64,000 nucleotides of DNA from Paenibacillus piri (GCF_004354045.1 NZ_SMRT01000005.1:196513-260512), one strand, 5' to 3'; positions 20,028 through 29,151 are shown, numbered from the stretch's first letter. Numbers and translations: made by a program. The notes: a model not told the origin generated them from the sequence alone.

Positions 20028-21092
20028 ATGAGTTATAACGATACGTTGATCAGAGCCTGTAAAAAGCAGACGGTGGATACGCTTCCGGTGTGGTATATGC
20101 GGCAGGCGGGACGCTATGACCCGGAATACCGCAAAGTGAAGGAAAAGTACAGCCTGCTCGAAATTTGCAGGCAGCCGGAGCTGGCCGCAGAAGTGACGAT
20201 GATGCCGGTGCGCAAGCTGGGCGTGGATGCGGCGATTTTATATTCGGATATTATGAATCCGGTTGCCTCCATCGGCATCGACTTCGACATTGTCAAAGAC
20301 GTCGGTCCGGTCATTCATAACCCGATCCGTTCCACGGCCGATGTGGAGAGGCTTCGTCCGATTCAGGTGGAAAAGGACTTATCTCATATTATGAAAACCA
20401 TTGAAATTTTGGCGGCGGAGCTCCAGGTACCGCTCATTACGTTTGCGGGCGCTCCGTTTACGATTGCAAGCTACCTGATTGAAGGCAGACCGACCAAGAG
20501 CTATATCCGGACCAAGCAGCTCATGTACAGCGAGCCGGCTGTCTGGTTTCAGCTGATGGATAAGCTGGGCGATATGGTTATTACCTATTTGAAAGCGCAA
20601 ATCGCTGCCGGAGCGAAGGCGGTACAGCTGTTCGACAGCTGGGTGGGCGCACTTTCGCCGAATGATTTCAAACAATACGTACTGCCCACCATTACAAGAA
20701 TATTCGCGGAGCTTCGCCATTTGGAGCAGCCGAAAATTTATTTCCCCGGCGTGAGCTCCGGCGAGCTGCTGCCGCTTCTGGGACAGATTGAGGCCGATGT
20801 CATTGGGCTTGATTGGCGCGTTTCGATCGCAGAAGGCCGCAGGCGGGTCGGATCGCGGTACGCCGTACAAGGCAACCTCGACCCCTATGTGCTGACGGCT
20901 CCGATGCCGGTCATTCAAGAGCAGGCAAAAGCGATCATCGATCAGGGTGTTGAGCGGCCGGGGTTTATTTTTAATTTGGGTCACGGCCTGTTTCCGGAAG
21001 CTTCGCTCGACAAGCTGCGCGAGCTGACCGAATTCATACATGCTTACTCGAAGGAAGCTCTGGCCAAATCGAAACAAGGAAGCGGTGTGTAA
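20028..21092 (+). CDS. hemE: Uroporphyrinogen decarboxylase HemE
   Basis: HemE removes four acetate carboxyls to give coproporphyrinogen III. It is 354 residues from ATG 20028, which follows CGAGGTAGAG. The upstream in-frame 27 codons lack family similarity and include the probable promoter region. Signature motifs: PVWYMRQAGRY, ILYSDIMNPV, FAGAPFTIASYLIEGR, FDSWVGALSP and NLGHGLFPEA. The stop abuts the hemH ATG with no gap, so translation is coupled. Confidence 0.97.
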   Translation: MSYNDTLIRACKKQTVDTLPVWYMRQAGRYDPEYRKVKEKYSLLEICRQPELAAEVTMMPVRKLGVDAAILYSDIMNPVASIGIDFDIVKDVGPVIHNPIRSTADVERLRPIQVEKDLSHIMKTIEILAAELQVPLITFAGAPFTIASYLIEGRPTKSYIRTKQLMYSEPAVWFQLMDKLGDMVITYLKAQIAAGAKAVQLFDSWVGALSPNDFKQYVLPTITRIFAELRHLEQPKIYFPGVSSGELLPLLGQIEADVIGLDWRVSIAEGRRRVGSRYAVQGNLDPYVLTAPMPVIQEQAKAIIDQGVERPGFIFNLGHGLFPEASLDKLRELTEFIHAYSKEALAKSKQGSGV

Positions 21093-22028
21093 ATGTCTAA
21101 ACAGCGAATCGGCGTTTTGGTTATGTCATACGGTACTCCGGAGAGCCTGGACCAGGTGGAAGCCTATTACACGCATATACGTCGCGGGCACCCGCCTACG
21201 CCCGAGCAGCTCAAAGACTTGACGGATCGATACGAGGCGATTGTCGGCGGGTTTTTCCCGCTGCGCGAAAATACGAACAAGCAGGTGCAGGCTTTGGAGG
21301 ACCGGTTGAATGCCGATCATCCGGAACTGTCGTTTACGTGCTACCAGGGATTGAAGCATGCGGCGCCGTACATTGAGGACGGTGTGGAGCGGATGGTCAA
21401 GGACGGGATCCGGCAGGCGGTCGGCGTCGTGCTGGCGCCGCATTATTCGGTGATGAGCGTCGGAGGGTACATCAAGCGGGCGCAGGACAAAGCGGCCGAG
21501 CAAGGGCTGGATATCCGGTTTGTCAAAAGCTATCATCTGCACCCGCAGCTGATCGAAGCTTTGTCGAGTCGCGTGACGGATACGCTCTTGCGGTTCGGCG
21601 ATGTGCCGAAAGATGAAATCAGAGTTGTGTTTACGGCACACAGCCTGCCTGAGAAAATATTGGAAATGAAAGACCCGTACCCGGAGCAGCTGCTGGAAAC
21701 CTCAAGGGCGATTGCCGCCCGGACCGGCGTTTCCAACTGGCAATTCGGCTGGCAGAGCGCCGGGCAGACCGGAACCCCATGGCTCGGGCCGGATATACTG
21801 GATGTGCTGCATACCGTCAGCGCCAAGGAAAGGATACGGCATGTGCTGGTTTGTCCGATCGGCTTCGTATCCGATCATCTGGAGGTTTTGTACGACCTCG
21901 ATATTGAAGCGCAGCAGACGGCAAGCGAGCTGGGCGTTCATCTGGAGCGTACTCCTTCTCTCAATACGGATCCGTTGTATATGGGTACGTTAAGCGATGT
22001 CGTTTATGCGCTATGCGAGAGGAATTGA
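21093..22028 (+). CDS. hemH: Coproporphyrin III ferrochelatase CpfC (HemH)
   Basis: This inserts Fe(II) into coproporphyrin III in the Gram-positive haem route. The 311-residue soluble form has no membrane segment or Fe-S cysteine cluster. LVMSYGTPESLDQVEAYY opens the protein. The catalytic His lies in VFTAHSLPEKI and the metal-site Glu in FVSDHLEVLYDLD. The ATG follows the hemE stop directly. With hemE and hemY it covers three of the late steps; no hemQ/chdC lies in the window. Confidence 0.95.
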   Translation: MSKQRIGVLVMSYGTPESLDQVEAYYTHIRRGHPPTPEQLKDLTDRYEAIVGGFFPLRENTNKQVQALEDRLNADHPELSFTCYQGLKHAAPYIEDGVERMVKDGIRQAVGVVLAPHYSVMSVGGYIKRAQDKAAEQGLDIRFVKSYHLHPQLIEALSSRVTDTLLRFGDVPKDEIRVVFTAHSLPEKILEMKDPYPEQLLETSRAIAARTGVSNWQFGWQSAGQTGTPWLGPDILDVLHTVSAKERIRHVLVCPIGFVSDHLEVLYDLDIEAQQTASELGVHLERTPSLNTDPLYMGTLSDVVYALCERN

Positions 22029-22034
22029 TGCGGG

Positions 22035-23498
22035 ATGGGGAATGAACCGAAGCATGTGGCCATTATCGGCGGCGGCCTTACCGGCTTAAGCGCAGCCTAT
22101 TATTTGAAAAAGGCGATGGCGGAGCGGGGCGCGGCTGTCCGGATAACCTTGATCGAAAAAGGCAGTTCGTTCGGGGGCCGTATTCATACCTTAAGAAAAG
22201 AAGGCTTCGTTATTGAAAAAGGGCCGGATTCTTTTTTGGCGCGCAAGCCGGCAATGATCGAATTGACCAGAGAGCTTGGGCTGGAGGATCAGCTGACGGG
22301 CACGAATCCGAACGCTAAAAAAACGTACATCATTCATAAAAACCGGTTTCACCGTATGCCGCCCGGACTTGTTTTGGGGATCCCGACGGAGCTCGGACCG
22401 TTTATGAAAACGGGGCTGCTGTCGATCGCAGGCAAGGCGCGCGCCGCCCTGGATTTGCTGTTGCCCAAGCGGAGCAGTGAGGACGACGAGTCGCTCGGGG
22501 CATTTTTGGAGCGGAGACTCGGAAAGGAAGTATTGTCGCAGATTGCCGAGCCGCTGCTGGCCGGCATTTATGCGGGGAATACGTATGCGCTGAGCGTCAA
22601 AGCGACGTTCCCGCAGTTTCATTCGCTGGAGCAAAAGCACCGCAGTTTAATCATCGGGATGACCCGCAACCGCAAACAGGGCGGCGAGGAAAGCAGAACA
22701 ATGCCCGAGGTGGCGAAAAATACCGTATTTTTGACGTTCAAGCAGGGCTTGCAAACAATTGTGGAGGGCTTGACCGAAGCGTTGGTTCGCGACGGCGTCC
22801 GCTTCATCAAGGAAGCGGAGGTTCGTTCCATTCGGAAGGCTGATGGAGCGGGGGAGGGGCGGCCCTACGAACTGACCTATGGCAGCGGTCAAACGGAAAG
22901 CATCGACGGCGCCGTCATCGCGCTGCCCGCCTACGCCATCGCGCCGCTGCTGCAGGAGGTGCCGGCTGCGCATGAATTGATGGACATCGATTATGCTTCG
23001 GTGGCGAACGTCATTCTCGCTTTTCGCGAACAGGATATGGTACGCGAGCTGGATGGCAGCGGATTGCTCGTTCCGCGCAGCGAGGGCAGATTCATTACCG
23101 CCTGTACCTGGACGTCCTCGAAATGGCTTCATACCGCGCCTGAAGGAAAGGTGCTGCTGCGCTGCTATGTCGGCCGTTCCGGCGATGAGCGCTGGATGGG
23201 GATGTCCGAGCCGGAAATCGTTCGGGCGGTTCGGCATGATTTGCAGGAGTTGATGGGTATTACGGCCGAGCCGATGTTTACGGAAATTACGAAAATGCCG
23301 CGTTCCATGCCGCAGTATCCGGTCGGCCATCTGCAGCTGGTCCAGCGTGTGCGCAGCGGCTTGGCGAAGCAAATGCCGGGCGTACACGTAACCGGCGCCG
23401 CTTTCCACGGCGTAGGGCTTCCCGACTGCGTCCGTCAGGGGAAGGAAACGGCATTGGCGCTCGCAGCGCAGCTGACGGCTGCCGGTTCAAGCCAATAA
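22035..23498 (+). CDS. hemY: Coproporphyrinogen III oxidase CgoX (HemY), oxygen-dependent
   Basis: This FAD enzyme oxidises coproporphyrinogen III to coproporphyrin III for the next ferrochelatase step. It has 487 residues. The N-terminal dinucleotide site is VAIIGGGLTGLSAAYYL, followed by GGRIHTLRKEGFVIEKGPDSF, the usual protoporphyrinogen-oxidase-family pattern. The C-terminal FAD motif is seen in GVHVTGAAFHGVGLPDCVRQG. It starts 6 bp after hemH, so hemE, hemH and hemY form one operon. Confidence 0.94.
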   Translation: MGNEPKHVAIIGGGLTGLSAAYYLKKAMAERGAAVRITLIEKGSSFGGRIHTLRKEGFVIEKGPDSFLARKPAMIELTRELGLEDQLTGTNPNAKKTYIIHKNRFHRMPPGLVLGIPTELGPFMKTGLLSIAGKARAALDLLLPKRSSEDDESLGAFLERRLGKEVLSQIAEPLLAGIYAGNTYALSVKATFPQFHSLEQKHRSLIIGMTRNRKQGGEESRTMPEVAKNTVFLTFKQGLQTIVEGLTEALVRDGVRFIKEAEVRSIRKADGAGEGRPYELTYGSGQTESIDGAVIALPAYAIAPLLQEVPAAHELMDIDYASVANVILAFREQDMVRELDGSGLLVPRSEGRFITACTWTSSKWLHTAPEGKVLLRCYVGRSGDERWMGMSEPEIVRAVRHDLQELMGITAEPMFTEITKMPRSMPQYPVGHLQLVQRVRSGLAKQMPGVHVTGAAFHGVGLPDCVRQGKETALALAAQLTAAGSSQ

Positions 23499-23519
23499 GC
23501 CCGATTAAGCGTCGGGCTT
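23497..23519 (+). terminator. Weak hairpin overlapping the hemY stop
   Basis: AAGCCCGA pairs with TCGGGCTT across a 7-base loop. It is followed by GTCCTAG rather than a T-run, so it may stabilise the transcript end rather than terminate alone. Confidence 0.4.
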
Positions 23520-23525
23520 GTCCTA

Positions 23526-23613
23526 GTTGAACAGAACCAATAGAGACTCATACTTCGCCTCATACAACATTGACAAATGCGATCGTCCATGTGACGGCGA
23601 AGCCGGTTGCCCT
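23526..23613 (+). repeat. R2 repeat, copy 1
   Basis: It shares TTGAACAGAA..., TACTTCGCCTCATACAAC, TTGACAAATGCG, a CGTC-catgt-GACG hairpin and GAAGCCGGTT with copies at 27981, 40513 and 54551. It lies between the convergent hemY and Crp-type genes and is the most diverged copy. Confidence 0.6.
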
Positions 23614-23649
23614 TACGCATGAGGATTGCGGAGAAGGGAGCTTCCGGCC

Positions 23650-24312
23650 TTAGCCGCGCAGCTTGGCAAGGTCGAGCTTTAATTCCGGGCCATCGAATCG
23701 GATGATTTCCTTTTCCTGGAAATCCCTGATAACCTGCATCAGGATCGGCTTCTGAACGCCGGCCATCTGGGACACCTCGTCGTAGTTCAGCATCATCTTT
23801 ATCGTGATGACATTGCCGCTGCGGACGCCGTTTTTATTGGCAAGCTTGATCAAGCTTTTGATGACGCGGGTTCTCGCATCAAGGAAGGTTAAATCGTACA
23901 CATGCTGGTTCGTATCCCGCAATCGATTGCACAGCTCGCGCATAATGCACAGCGATATATCGAAATTTTGTTGAAGCAGCCCCAGAAAGTTATGGGCATC
24001 CAGCGAAATCAGCATGCTGTCTTCCAGCGTTTGCGCGGAGGCGGAACGGGGCTTGCCGTCGATTAATGACAGCTCGCCGAAGCTGTCGCCCTTTTTGAAC
24101 AGTGAAAGAATTTTTTCTTCACCGGTAACCGCCGTGTTGTATATTTTGACTGAGCCGCTGAACACAATGTAGAAGACGGAGCCGGGTTCTTTTTCTTGAA
24201 ACAGGACGGTTCCGGATCGAAACGCTTTTTTCGTACAAATGTTTGAAATCGATGTCAATTGATTATCGTTTAAATTGGAAAATAAAGGAACATTTCTTAG
24301 GAAATCGATCAT
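23650..24312 (-). CDS. Crp/Fnr-family transcriptional regulator
   Basis: The 220-residue product has an N-terminal cyclic-nucleotide-binding-like beta-roll (VLFQEKEPGSVFYIVFSG, SFGELSLIDGKPRSASA), a dimer helix, and a C-terminal winged helix (YDEVSQMAGVQKPILMQVIRDF). It lacks the Cys cluster expected for an Fnr 4Fe-4S sensor. Start 24312 has GGGGAGA 4 bases upstream; the longer frame is rejected. It is transcribed divergently from hemL and convergently with hemY, so a role in haem or redox control is an inference from position. Confidence 0.88.
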   Translation of the reverse strand: MIDFLRNVPLFSNLNDNQLTSISNICTKKAFRSGTVLFQEKEPGSVFYIVFSGSVKIYNTAVTGEEKILSLFKKGDSFGELSLIDGKPRSASAQTLEDSMLISLDAHNFLGLLQQNFDISLCIMRELCNRLRDTNQHVYDLTFLDARTRVIKSLIKLANKNGVRSGNVITIKMMLNYDEVSQMAGVQKPILMQVIRDFQEKEIIRFDGPELKLDLAKLRG

Positions 24313-24355
24313 CGCTTCTCCCCGTTTCAATGGATGTGGTTCCATAGTCCGAATA

Positions 24356-24384
24356 ATTATATATCGGTTTAGTAGGCTTTTCAA
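24356..24384 (-). promoter_or_regulatory. Candidate sigma-A promoter for the Crp/Fnr-type gene
   Basis: On the minus strand: TTGAAA (24384-24379), 17-bp spacer, TATAAT (24361-24356). It is a near-consensus promoter, 44 bp before the start codon. Confidence 0.65.
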
Positions 24385-24435
24385 GTAAATTTATGGCAAA
24401 AGCGGGACTTAAGGCCGGGAGTACATAACGAAGTC

Positions 24436-24496
24436 AGCTTTGCTTTAGCAAAGCTTAGCATATGCTTAGGAAGTTAGCTTTGCTGCAAGCAAGGCT
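24436..24496 (+). promoter_or_regulatory. Paired hairpins abutting the hemL Shine-Dalgarno
   Basis: AGCTTTGCT-tt-AGCAAAGCT (24436-24455) and AGCTTTGC-tgcaa-GCAAGGCT (24476-24496, one G-U pair) are separated by 20 bases. CTTAGGAGGGG follows directly. The arrangement copies that before lonA (6911-6974). Confidence 0.55.
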
Positions 24497-24512
24497 CTTA
24501 GGAGGGGTAAAA

Positions 24513-25811
24513 ATGACAAACGGAAACAAAAGAAAAGATTCGCGGTCGACGAAAGCTTTTGAAGAGGCGAAGCAGATTATTCCCGGCGGCGTGAACAGCC
24601 CGGTGCGCGCGTTCAAATCGGTCGGTTTGACGCCGCTGTTCATGGAGCGGGGATTAGGCTCCCGTGTGTATGATATTGACGGCAACGAGTTCATCGATTA
24701 TATCGGCTCCTGGGGACCGCTCATTGTCGGCCATTCCCACCCTGAGGTGGTGGAGGCGATCAAGAAAACGGCCGAATTGGGGACGAGCTTCGGGGCGCCG
24801 ACCGAGCTGGAAACGGCTATGGCCCGGCTCGTTATTGACAGAGTACCTTCGATGGAGCAGGTCCGAATGGTCAACTCCGGTACGGAAGCGACGATGAGTG
24901 CGCTGCGCTTGGCGCGCGGCTATACGAAGCGGTCCAAAATCGTGAAGTTTGAAGGATGCTATCACGGACATGCCGATTCCCTGCTCATTAAAGCAGGCTC
25001 GGGCGTAGCGACGCTTGGACTGCCGGACAGCCCTGGGGTTCCGGAGAATGTGGCTGTCAATACAATCACGGTTCCGTATAACGATATCGATTCGATCCGC
25101 ACAGCTTTTGAACGGTTCGGCGAAGAGATCGCGGCGGTCATCGTGGAGCCGATTGCCGGCAATATGGGCGTCGTCCCGCCGCAGGCCGGCTTCTTGCAGG
25201 AACTGCGCAGCTTAACCTCGCAATACGGCAGCCTGCTTATTTTCGACGAGGTCATGACAGGCTTCCGCGTTGGTTTGAACTGCGCCCAAGGCTTATACGG
25301 CATTACGCCGGATCTTACCTGTCTCGGCAAAGTGATCGGCGGCGGTCTGCCTGTCGGCGCTTATGGCGGCAAACGCGAAATTATGGAACAGATGGCGCCC
25401 AGCGGGCCGATCTATCAAGCGGGCACGCTTTCCGGCAATCCGCTAGCAATGGCAGCCGGATATACGACGCTGAAGCTGCTCGGCGAGCCGGGCGTATATG
25501 AGGAGCTGGAGCGGAAATCCGCCCGACTGGAGGCCGGTTTCCTGGCGAATGCCCGCGAGCTCGGCATACCCAGCACGATCAATCGCGTAGGCTCGATGAT
25601 TTGCCCGTTTTTCACCGACCGTCAGGTTACGGATTATGAAACGGCCAAAACGTCCGATTTGCAAAAATTCAACCGCTATTTCGCTGCGCTGCTCGATTAC
25701 GGCATCAGTATCGCGCCTTCGCAATACGAAGGGATGTTTGTATCGACCGCGCATACCGATGAGGATATCGAAGCGACGATTCAAGCGCATTATCATGCAT
25801 TAAAAGCATAA
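24513..25811 (+). CDS. hemL: Glutamate-1-semialdehyde 2,1-aminomutase HemL
   Basis: This PLP enzyme converts glutamate-1-semialdehyde to 5-aminolevulinate, the step after HemA. It is 432 residues from ATG 24513, preceded by GGAGGGG; the upstream frame runs through hairpins. Motifs: [45 protein letters not shown], and the PLP-binding Lys in [16 protein letters not shown]. In Bacillus subtilis hemL follows hemB. Here it is displaced by hemE-H-Y and the regulator. Confidence 0.96.
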   Translation: MTNGNKRKDSRSTKAFEEAKQIIPGGVNSPVRAFKSVGLTPLFMERGLGSRVYDIDGNEFIDYIGSWGPLIVGHSHPEVVEAIKKTAELGTSFGAPTELETAMARLVIDRVPSMEQVRMVNSGTEATMSALRLARGYTKRSKIVKFEGCYHGHADSLLIKAGSGVATLGLPDSPGVPENVAVNTITVPYNDIDSIRTAFERFGEEIAAVIVEPIAGNMGVVPPQAGFLQELRSLTSQYGSLLIFDEVMTGFRVGLNCAQGLYGITPDLTCLGKVIGGGLPVGAYGGKREIMEQMAPSGPIYQAGTLSGNPLAMAAGYTTLKLLGEPGVYEELERKSARLEAGFLANARELGIPSTINRVGSMICPFFTDRQVTDYETAKTSDLQKFNRYFAALLDYGISIAPSQYEGMFVSTAHTDEDIEATIQAHYHALKA

Positions 25812-25818
25812 TCGAGTG

Positions 25819-25857
25819 AACCTCCGACCGCTTAAAATGCGCGGCGGAGGTTTTTTG
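25819..25857 (+). terminator. Intrinsic terminator after hemL
   Basis: AACCTCCG-a-CCGC pairs with GCG-cgg-CGGAGGTT, then TTTTTTG. It lies 8 bases after the stop. The following 128 bases to the convergent gene show nothing further. Confidence 0.85.
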
Positions 25858-25985
25858 TGCGCATATCCGGAGCTGACATACGAAGGGCGAATGACGCGTG
25901 TATCGAAGTGAAGGGCATAATGCGATAACAGGGAAAAAAAACAGGAAGTACGAAAAGGCGTTCTTCCTGCTTTGCTGTCATTGTA

Positions 25986-27818
25986 CTAGTTGGTTTTGTT
26001 TGCCGTTGGTACCGTTGGCGCGGCCGGCGTTTCCTGCGTGGAAGGTACCGGCTGCGATGTCGTCGGACTGCCGCCGGCTTGGTTGCTATTCGCCGGAGTG
26101 GATGAGCCCGTATGAGCCGGATCCGCCGATTTCGGAACGGACTCCTTGGCCGGCGGTACGCCGGTTCCCGGAGTCGGTGACGTCGTCGCCGGAGCTGTTG
26201 TCCCCGGTGTCTGTGCAGCGCCGCCCGGGGCGGTGCCTCCCGGAGCAGACGACTTGCCGCCATTGGTTTCGTTAGGCGGCAGTGCGCCTGAGCCCGAGCC
26301 CGCCGGGACATCGCCTTGCTGCGCTGCGCCGTTCCCATGCTGTGTCGTATCGGCCGGGCGGTTCGGCGCGGTACTGCCGCTTGCCCCGCCGCTGCCGCTT
26401 GCCGGCGGCGTGCCGGTACCGTTGTTATGCGGCTGCGCAGCGCCTCCGTTTTGTTGCTGCGTGGTACTGCCCGGAGCCGTCTTGCCTGTGGTCGGCTCCT
26501 TATCTTTGCTGCCGGTACCCGCCCCGGTACCCGCTGCCGGCGTTTGCGTTTTCGCGCCGTCGGTTTCTTTGGTATCGGTTGGCGTTTTTTTGGTATCGGC
26601 CGGTTTCGTCGTGCTTGAACCGGTATCTGAAGCTTTTGTTGGCTCCGTTTTTTCAGGCTCGGTTTTGGACGCCGGCGGCGGAGCCGGATTATTTTTTTGC
26701 TTCGCCTTAAGTTCGGCCTGCTCCTTTAAAAAGTCCGGATGATCGTAAGAACCGCCCGGATCGATCTTGTCGATGCCGTCCCAAACCCGATTGGCAACGA
26801 CATCCTCCGGATGGTCGTACACCAGAAAGGCCGAAGGCAGACGACGCTCGCCATAACGGCTGGAAGGCTTCGTAATCAGCTCCCCGTCGACTACCATCTC
26901 CGACGATGCGCCTCCGTCCAGGAAGCCCGCATTGACGACGCCGTCCTCGAGGAAAATATCCTGGATTTCCTTCAAGGTAGCGCCTACGCTGTGCGCCTGT
27001 CGGCCGTCGACTACGATAAAGATGACGGTTCCGTCCTCTTTTTGCCCGACCGCCGTCCTCGGTGCGCGGCTGCCATCGCTGATCGGAAGCGGCTTGCCGT
27101 TGGCGATAACGCGCGGATAAAACGAAGCCGCTTCCGAAATGCCCATATCTCTAAGCTCAAACATATTATATTTGCCTATGACCAAAGTCCCGTCTTTTGT
27201 AAATCCGACGATATGCTGCGGAATCGATCCGTCCTGGTCGGTAAAAACGATATCGCCGCCGGAAATGATCGCGCCCAGTGCGGCAAAGCCGTTGCCGAGA
27301 CCTTCCGGATCATCGAAACCTCCTCCGTTTACGCCGGCCACCGCGCCGGTCCGTTTGACCATGGAGGTGATTCTTTCGCCTTCGCCGGATTTTACGGGCG
27401 TCATCACCCGGATCGACTTCGGATCGAAAACGTACATTTTCTTGCCTTTCCACAAGCGTCCGGAAATATCCTCAACCTTGATCAATTCGTCGATCGTCCG
27501 GTTCTTTTTATACGTTTTGTGCTGAATAAGGCCCATATTCTGCTTTTCCTCAGCATTTTTCTCGATGAATTGATGCATTTTGCGGACCATTTCGTCGCGC
27601 TGCTCCGCACCGACGAAGATCCAGGCCCACTCGCGATGCTGCGTAATAATGACAGTCTCGGCCATCCAAATGCGCAAACTCGTGCCGGGGCCGGTCAAAA
27701 ACAAAAAGCTTGAGGCTAGAAATGCGAGCACGGCGATAATCAGAAGCATTCGCTTGAGCCAGCTCCAGTCGCGCAGCTGCTTTCTTGTCGATTTCAAAAG
27801 TTGTATGGCGGTACTCAA
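25986..27818 (-). CDS. Membrane-anchored phosphodiester glycosidase-like (NAGPA/DUF2233) protein with disordered tail
   Basis: The 610-residue protein has an N-terminal transmembrane helix at about 24-43 (MLLIIAVLAFLASSFLFL). A folded domain of about 110-330 is typical of the NAGPA/phosphodiester-glycosidase family: AGVNGGGFDDPEG, RTAVGQKEDGTVIFIVVDGR and AGFLDGGASSEMVVDGE. After about residue 385 the chain becomes a tail of some 220 residues rich in Thr, Pro, Ala, Gly, Ser and Lys, with no predicted fold, probably extending through the wall. The start is TTG 27818 with AGGAG 10 bases upstream. The substrate in bacteria is unclear. The gene converges with hemL. Confidence 0.85.
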   Translation of the reverse strand: MSTAIQLLKSTRKQLRDWSWLKRMLLIIAVLAFLASSFLFLTGPGTSLRIWMAETVIITQHREWAWIFVGAEQRDEMVRKMHQFIEKNAEEKQNMGLIQHKTYKKNRTIDELIKVEDISGRLWKGKKMYVFDPKSIRVMTPVKSGEGERITSMVKRTGAVAGVNGGGFDDPEGLGNGFAALGAIISGGDIVFTDQDGSIPQHIVGFTKDGTLVIGKYNMFELRDMGISEAASFYPRVIANGKPLPISDGSRAPRTAVGQKEDGTVIFIVVDGRQAHSVGATLKEIQDIFLEDGVVNAGFLDGGASSEMVVDGELITKPSSRYGERRLPSAFLVYDHPEDVVANRVWDGIDKIDPGGSYDHPDFLKEQAELKAKQKNNPAPPPASKTEPEKTEPTKASDTGSSTTKPADTKKTPTDTKETDGAKTQTPAAGTGAGTGSKDKEPTTGKTAPGSTTQQQNGGAAQPHNNGTGTPPASGSGGASGSTAPNRPADTTQHGNGAAQQGDVPAGSGSGALPPNETNGGKSSAPGGTAPGGAAQTPGTTAPATTSPTPGTGVPPAKESVPKSADPAHTGSSTPANSNQAGGSPTTSQPVPSTQETPAAPTVPTANKTN

Positions 27819-27980
27819 ATTAAGTTCACTCCTGTTTTCGATTAGGAAAAAAGTTGAAGCGCCCTGCCAATTCTAGTAAAAAACATGCATATCTCGCTTA
27901 TTTTATCATATTTTCGACCGGTTTGATAGACAGCCGATTTCGAAGCCGTCGGAATGTGCCGGTTTTTGAGTAGATTAGGA

Positions 27981-28053
27981 TTGATTATATGCTTCGCTTC
28001 GCACACCTTGACAAATGCGCTCGTTCTCGAAAGACGGTGTAACCGTTTATCCT
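27981..28053 (+). repeat. R2 repeat, copy 2
   Basis: It contains TGCTTCGCTTCGCACACC, TTGACAAATGCGCTCGT, a short CGTTCT/AAGACG hairpin and GTAACCGTTTATCC. Its last bases run into the -35 box of the promoter at 28053-28081, so the repeat borders or supplies part of that promoter. The first palindrome seen in copies 3 and 4 is missing. Confidence 0.75.
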
Positions 28054-28081
28054 TGGGCGGGCGGCGCATTAATGCTATAAT
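28053..28081 (+). promoter_or_regulatory. Promoter of the small membrane-peptide gene
   Basis: TTGGGC (28053-28058), 17-bp spacer, TGC-TATAAT (-10 at 28076-28081). Spacing is ideal and the -10 is perfect and extended. Confidence 0.6.
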
Positions 28082-28114
28082 TTATGGCATCCCTAACGAA
28101 TTGGAGCGGACGGC

Positions 28115-28231
28115 ATGCACAAATACAGCTTTTATGGAATTACGCTTGAAATGATCATGGTAATGTTTGGCTTTTTTGTCCTTTTTGCGGGAATCGTGGC
28201 TTACGGCTTATTTTATCGAAATAAATCATGA
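28115..28231 (+). CDS. Small single-pass membrane protein, 38 aa, unknown function
   Basis: ATG 28115 has GGAGC 10 bases upstream and a good promoter 34 bp before it. The product begins MHKYSFYGITLEMIMVMFGF. One long hydrophobic stretch (about residues 11-32) follows, ending FYRNKS. Promoter, ribosome site and amphipathic ends together argue for a real gene. It precedes the pseudouridine synthase by 41 bp and may share its transcript. I know of no family. Confidence 0.6.
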   Translation: MHKYSFYGITLEMIMVMFGFFVLFAGIVAYGLFYRNKS

Positions 28232-28272
28232 CCAAACTTAGTTAGATTTTATGGAAAAAGGAGCGGGTGTAT

Positions 28273-29151
28273 ATGGTGCCGTGGCAAAAAAAAGGGGAGT
28301 GGCTGGAGCTGCTGCTGCCGCAGCCGCTTGCAGATCCTTATGAAATTGCGAACTACATCCAGGCCTCGGATGCGTTTATCAGGAAGCTGCTGAACAGAGG
28401 GGAGCTTTCGGTCAAGGGCGGACGTGTTCGAATTCGGATATTTCCGAATGAATCCATAAATTATATGCCTGAATGGATGCCGATAGACGTGTTGTATGAG
28501 GATGATTTTTGCCTGGTTGTCAACAAGCCGGCAGGCCTCAAGGTGCACGGCGACGGCTCGACGCAAGGAAGCGGCCGGACGACGCTTGCGGATGCGGTTG
28601 CTTTTCATTATGAATCTACCGGCCAGAGATGCAAAGTGCGGCATATTCATAGACTCGATGAAGATACGACGGGGCCCGTGCTGTACGCGAAGCACGAGTG
28701 GGCGCAGCTTGCGATGGACAGAGCCATGAGAGAGAAGCGGATCGGCCGCAGTTATGTGGCGCTTGTGCAAGGATGTCCGACCGCTGCGAGCGGCACGATC
28801 GATGCGCCGATCGGCAAGGACCGCCACCACGCCGCCCGCAGACGGGTATCTCCGACGGGCGACCGTGCGGTGACGCACTACGAAGTGCTGGAAAAATTGA
28901 CAGGCGCCGCATTGGTCCGTTTGAAGCTGGACACCGGCAGAACGCATCAAATTCGGGTTCACCTGAGCCATATCGGGCATCCGATTTGCGGGGATATGTT
29001 GTACGGCGGAGCAGCCGGAATCATATCGCGGCAGGCGCTGCACGGGGAAACTCTCGCCTTCGAACATCCGCTGACAGGCGAACCGCTCGAAGCTTCCGCT
29101 CCATGGCCGGACGATTTTCGGCGGCTATATTCGCATTTGCAAAAAATATAG
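28273..29151 (+). CDS. RluA/RluD-family 23S rRNA-type pseudouridine synthase
   Basis: This isomerises uridine to pseudouridine in RNA; the target cannot be read from sequence. The 292 residues have an N-terminal S4-like RNA-binding region (AFIRKLLNRGELSVKGGRV). The catalytic domain follows, with LVVNKPAGLKVH, the active-site Asp in HRLDEDTTGPVLY and GRTHQIRVHLSHIGHPICGD. The usual HRLDxxTSG is TTG here, a tolerated change. ATG 28273 is preferred, with AAGGAG 9 bases before it; GTG 28267 sits too close. Confidence 0.93.
   Translation: MVPWQKKGEWLELLLPQPLADPYEIANYIQASDAFIRKLLNRGELSVKGGRVRIRIFPNESINYMPEWMPIDVLYEDDFCLVVNKPAGLKVHGDGSTQGSGRTTLADAVAFHYESTGQRCKVRHIHRLDEDTTGPVLYAKHEWAQLAMDRAMREKRIGRSYVALVQGCPTAASGTIDAPIGKDRHHAARRRVSPTGDRAVTHYEVLEKLTGAALVRLKLDTGRTHQIRVHLSHIGHPICGDMLYGGAAGIISRQALHGETLAFEHPLTGEPLEASAPWPDDFRRLYSHLQKI

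Noticed and set aside
26146..27713. Long plus-strand frames opposite the glycosidase-like gene
   Set aside because: The minus-strand gene has a recognisable domain, membrane anchor and ribosome site. The opposite frames reflect its GC-rich low-complexity tail.
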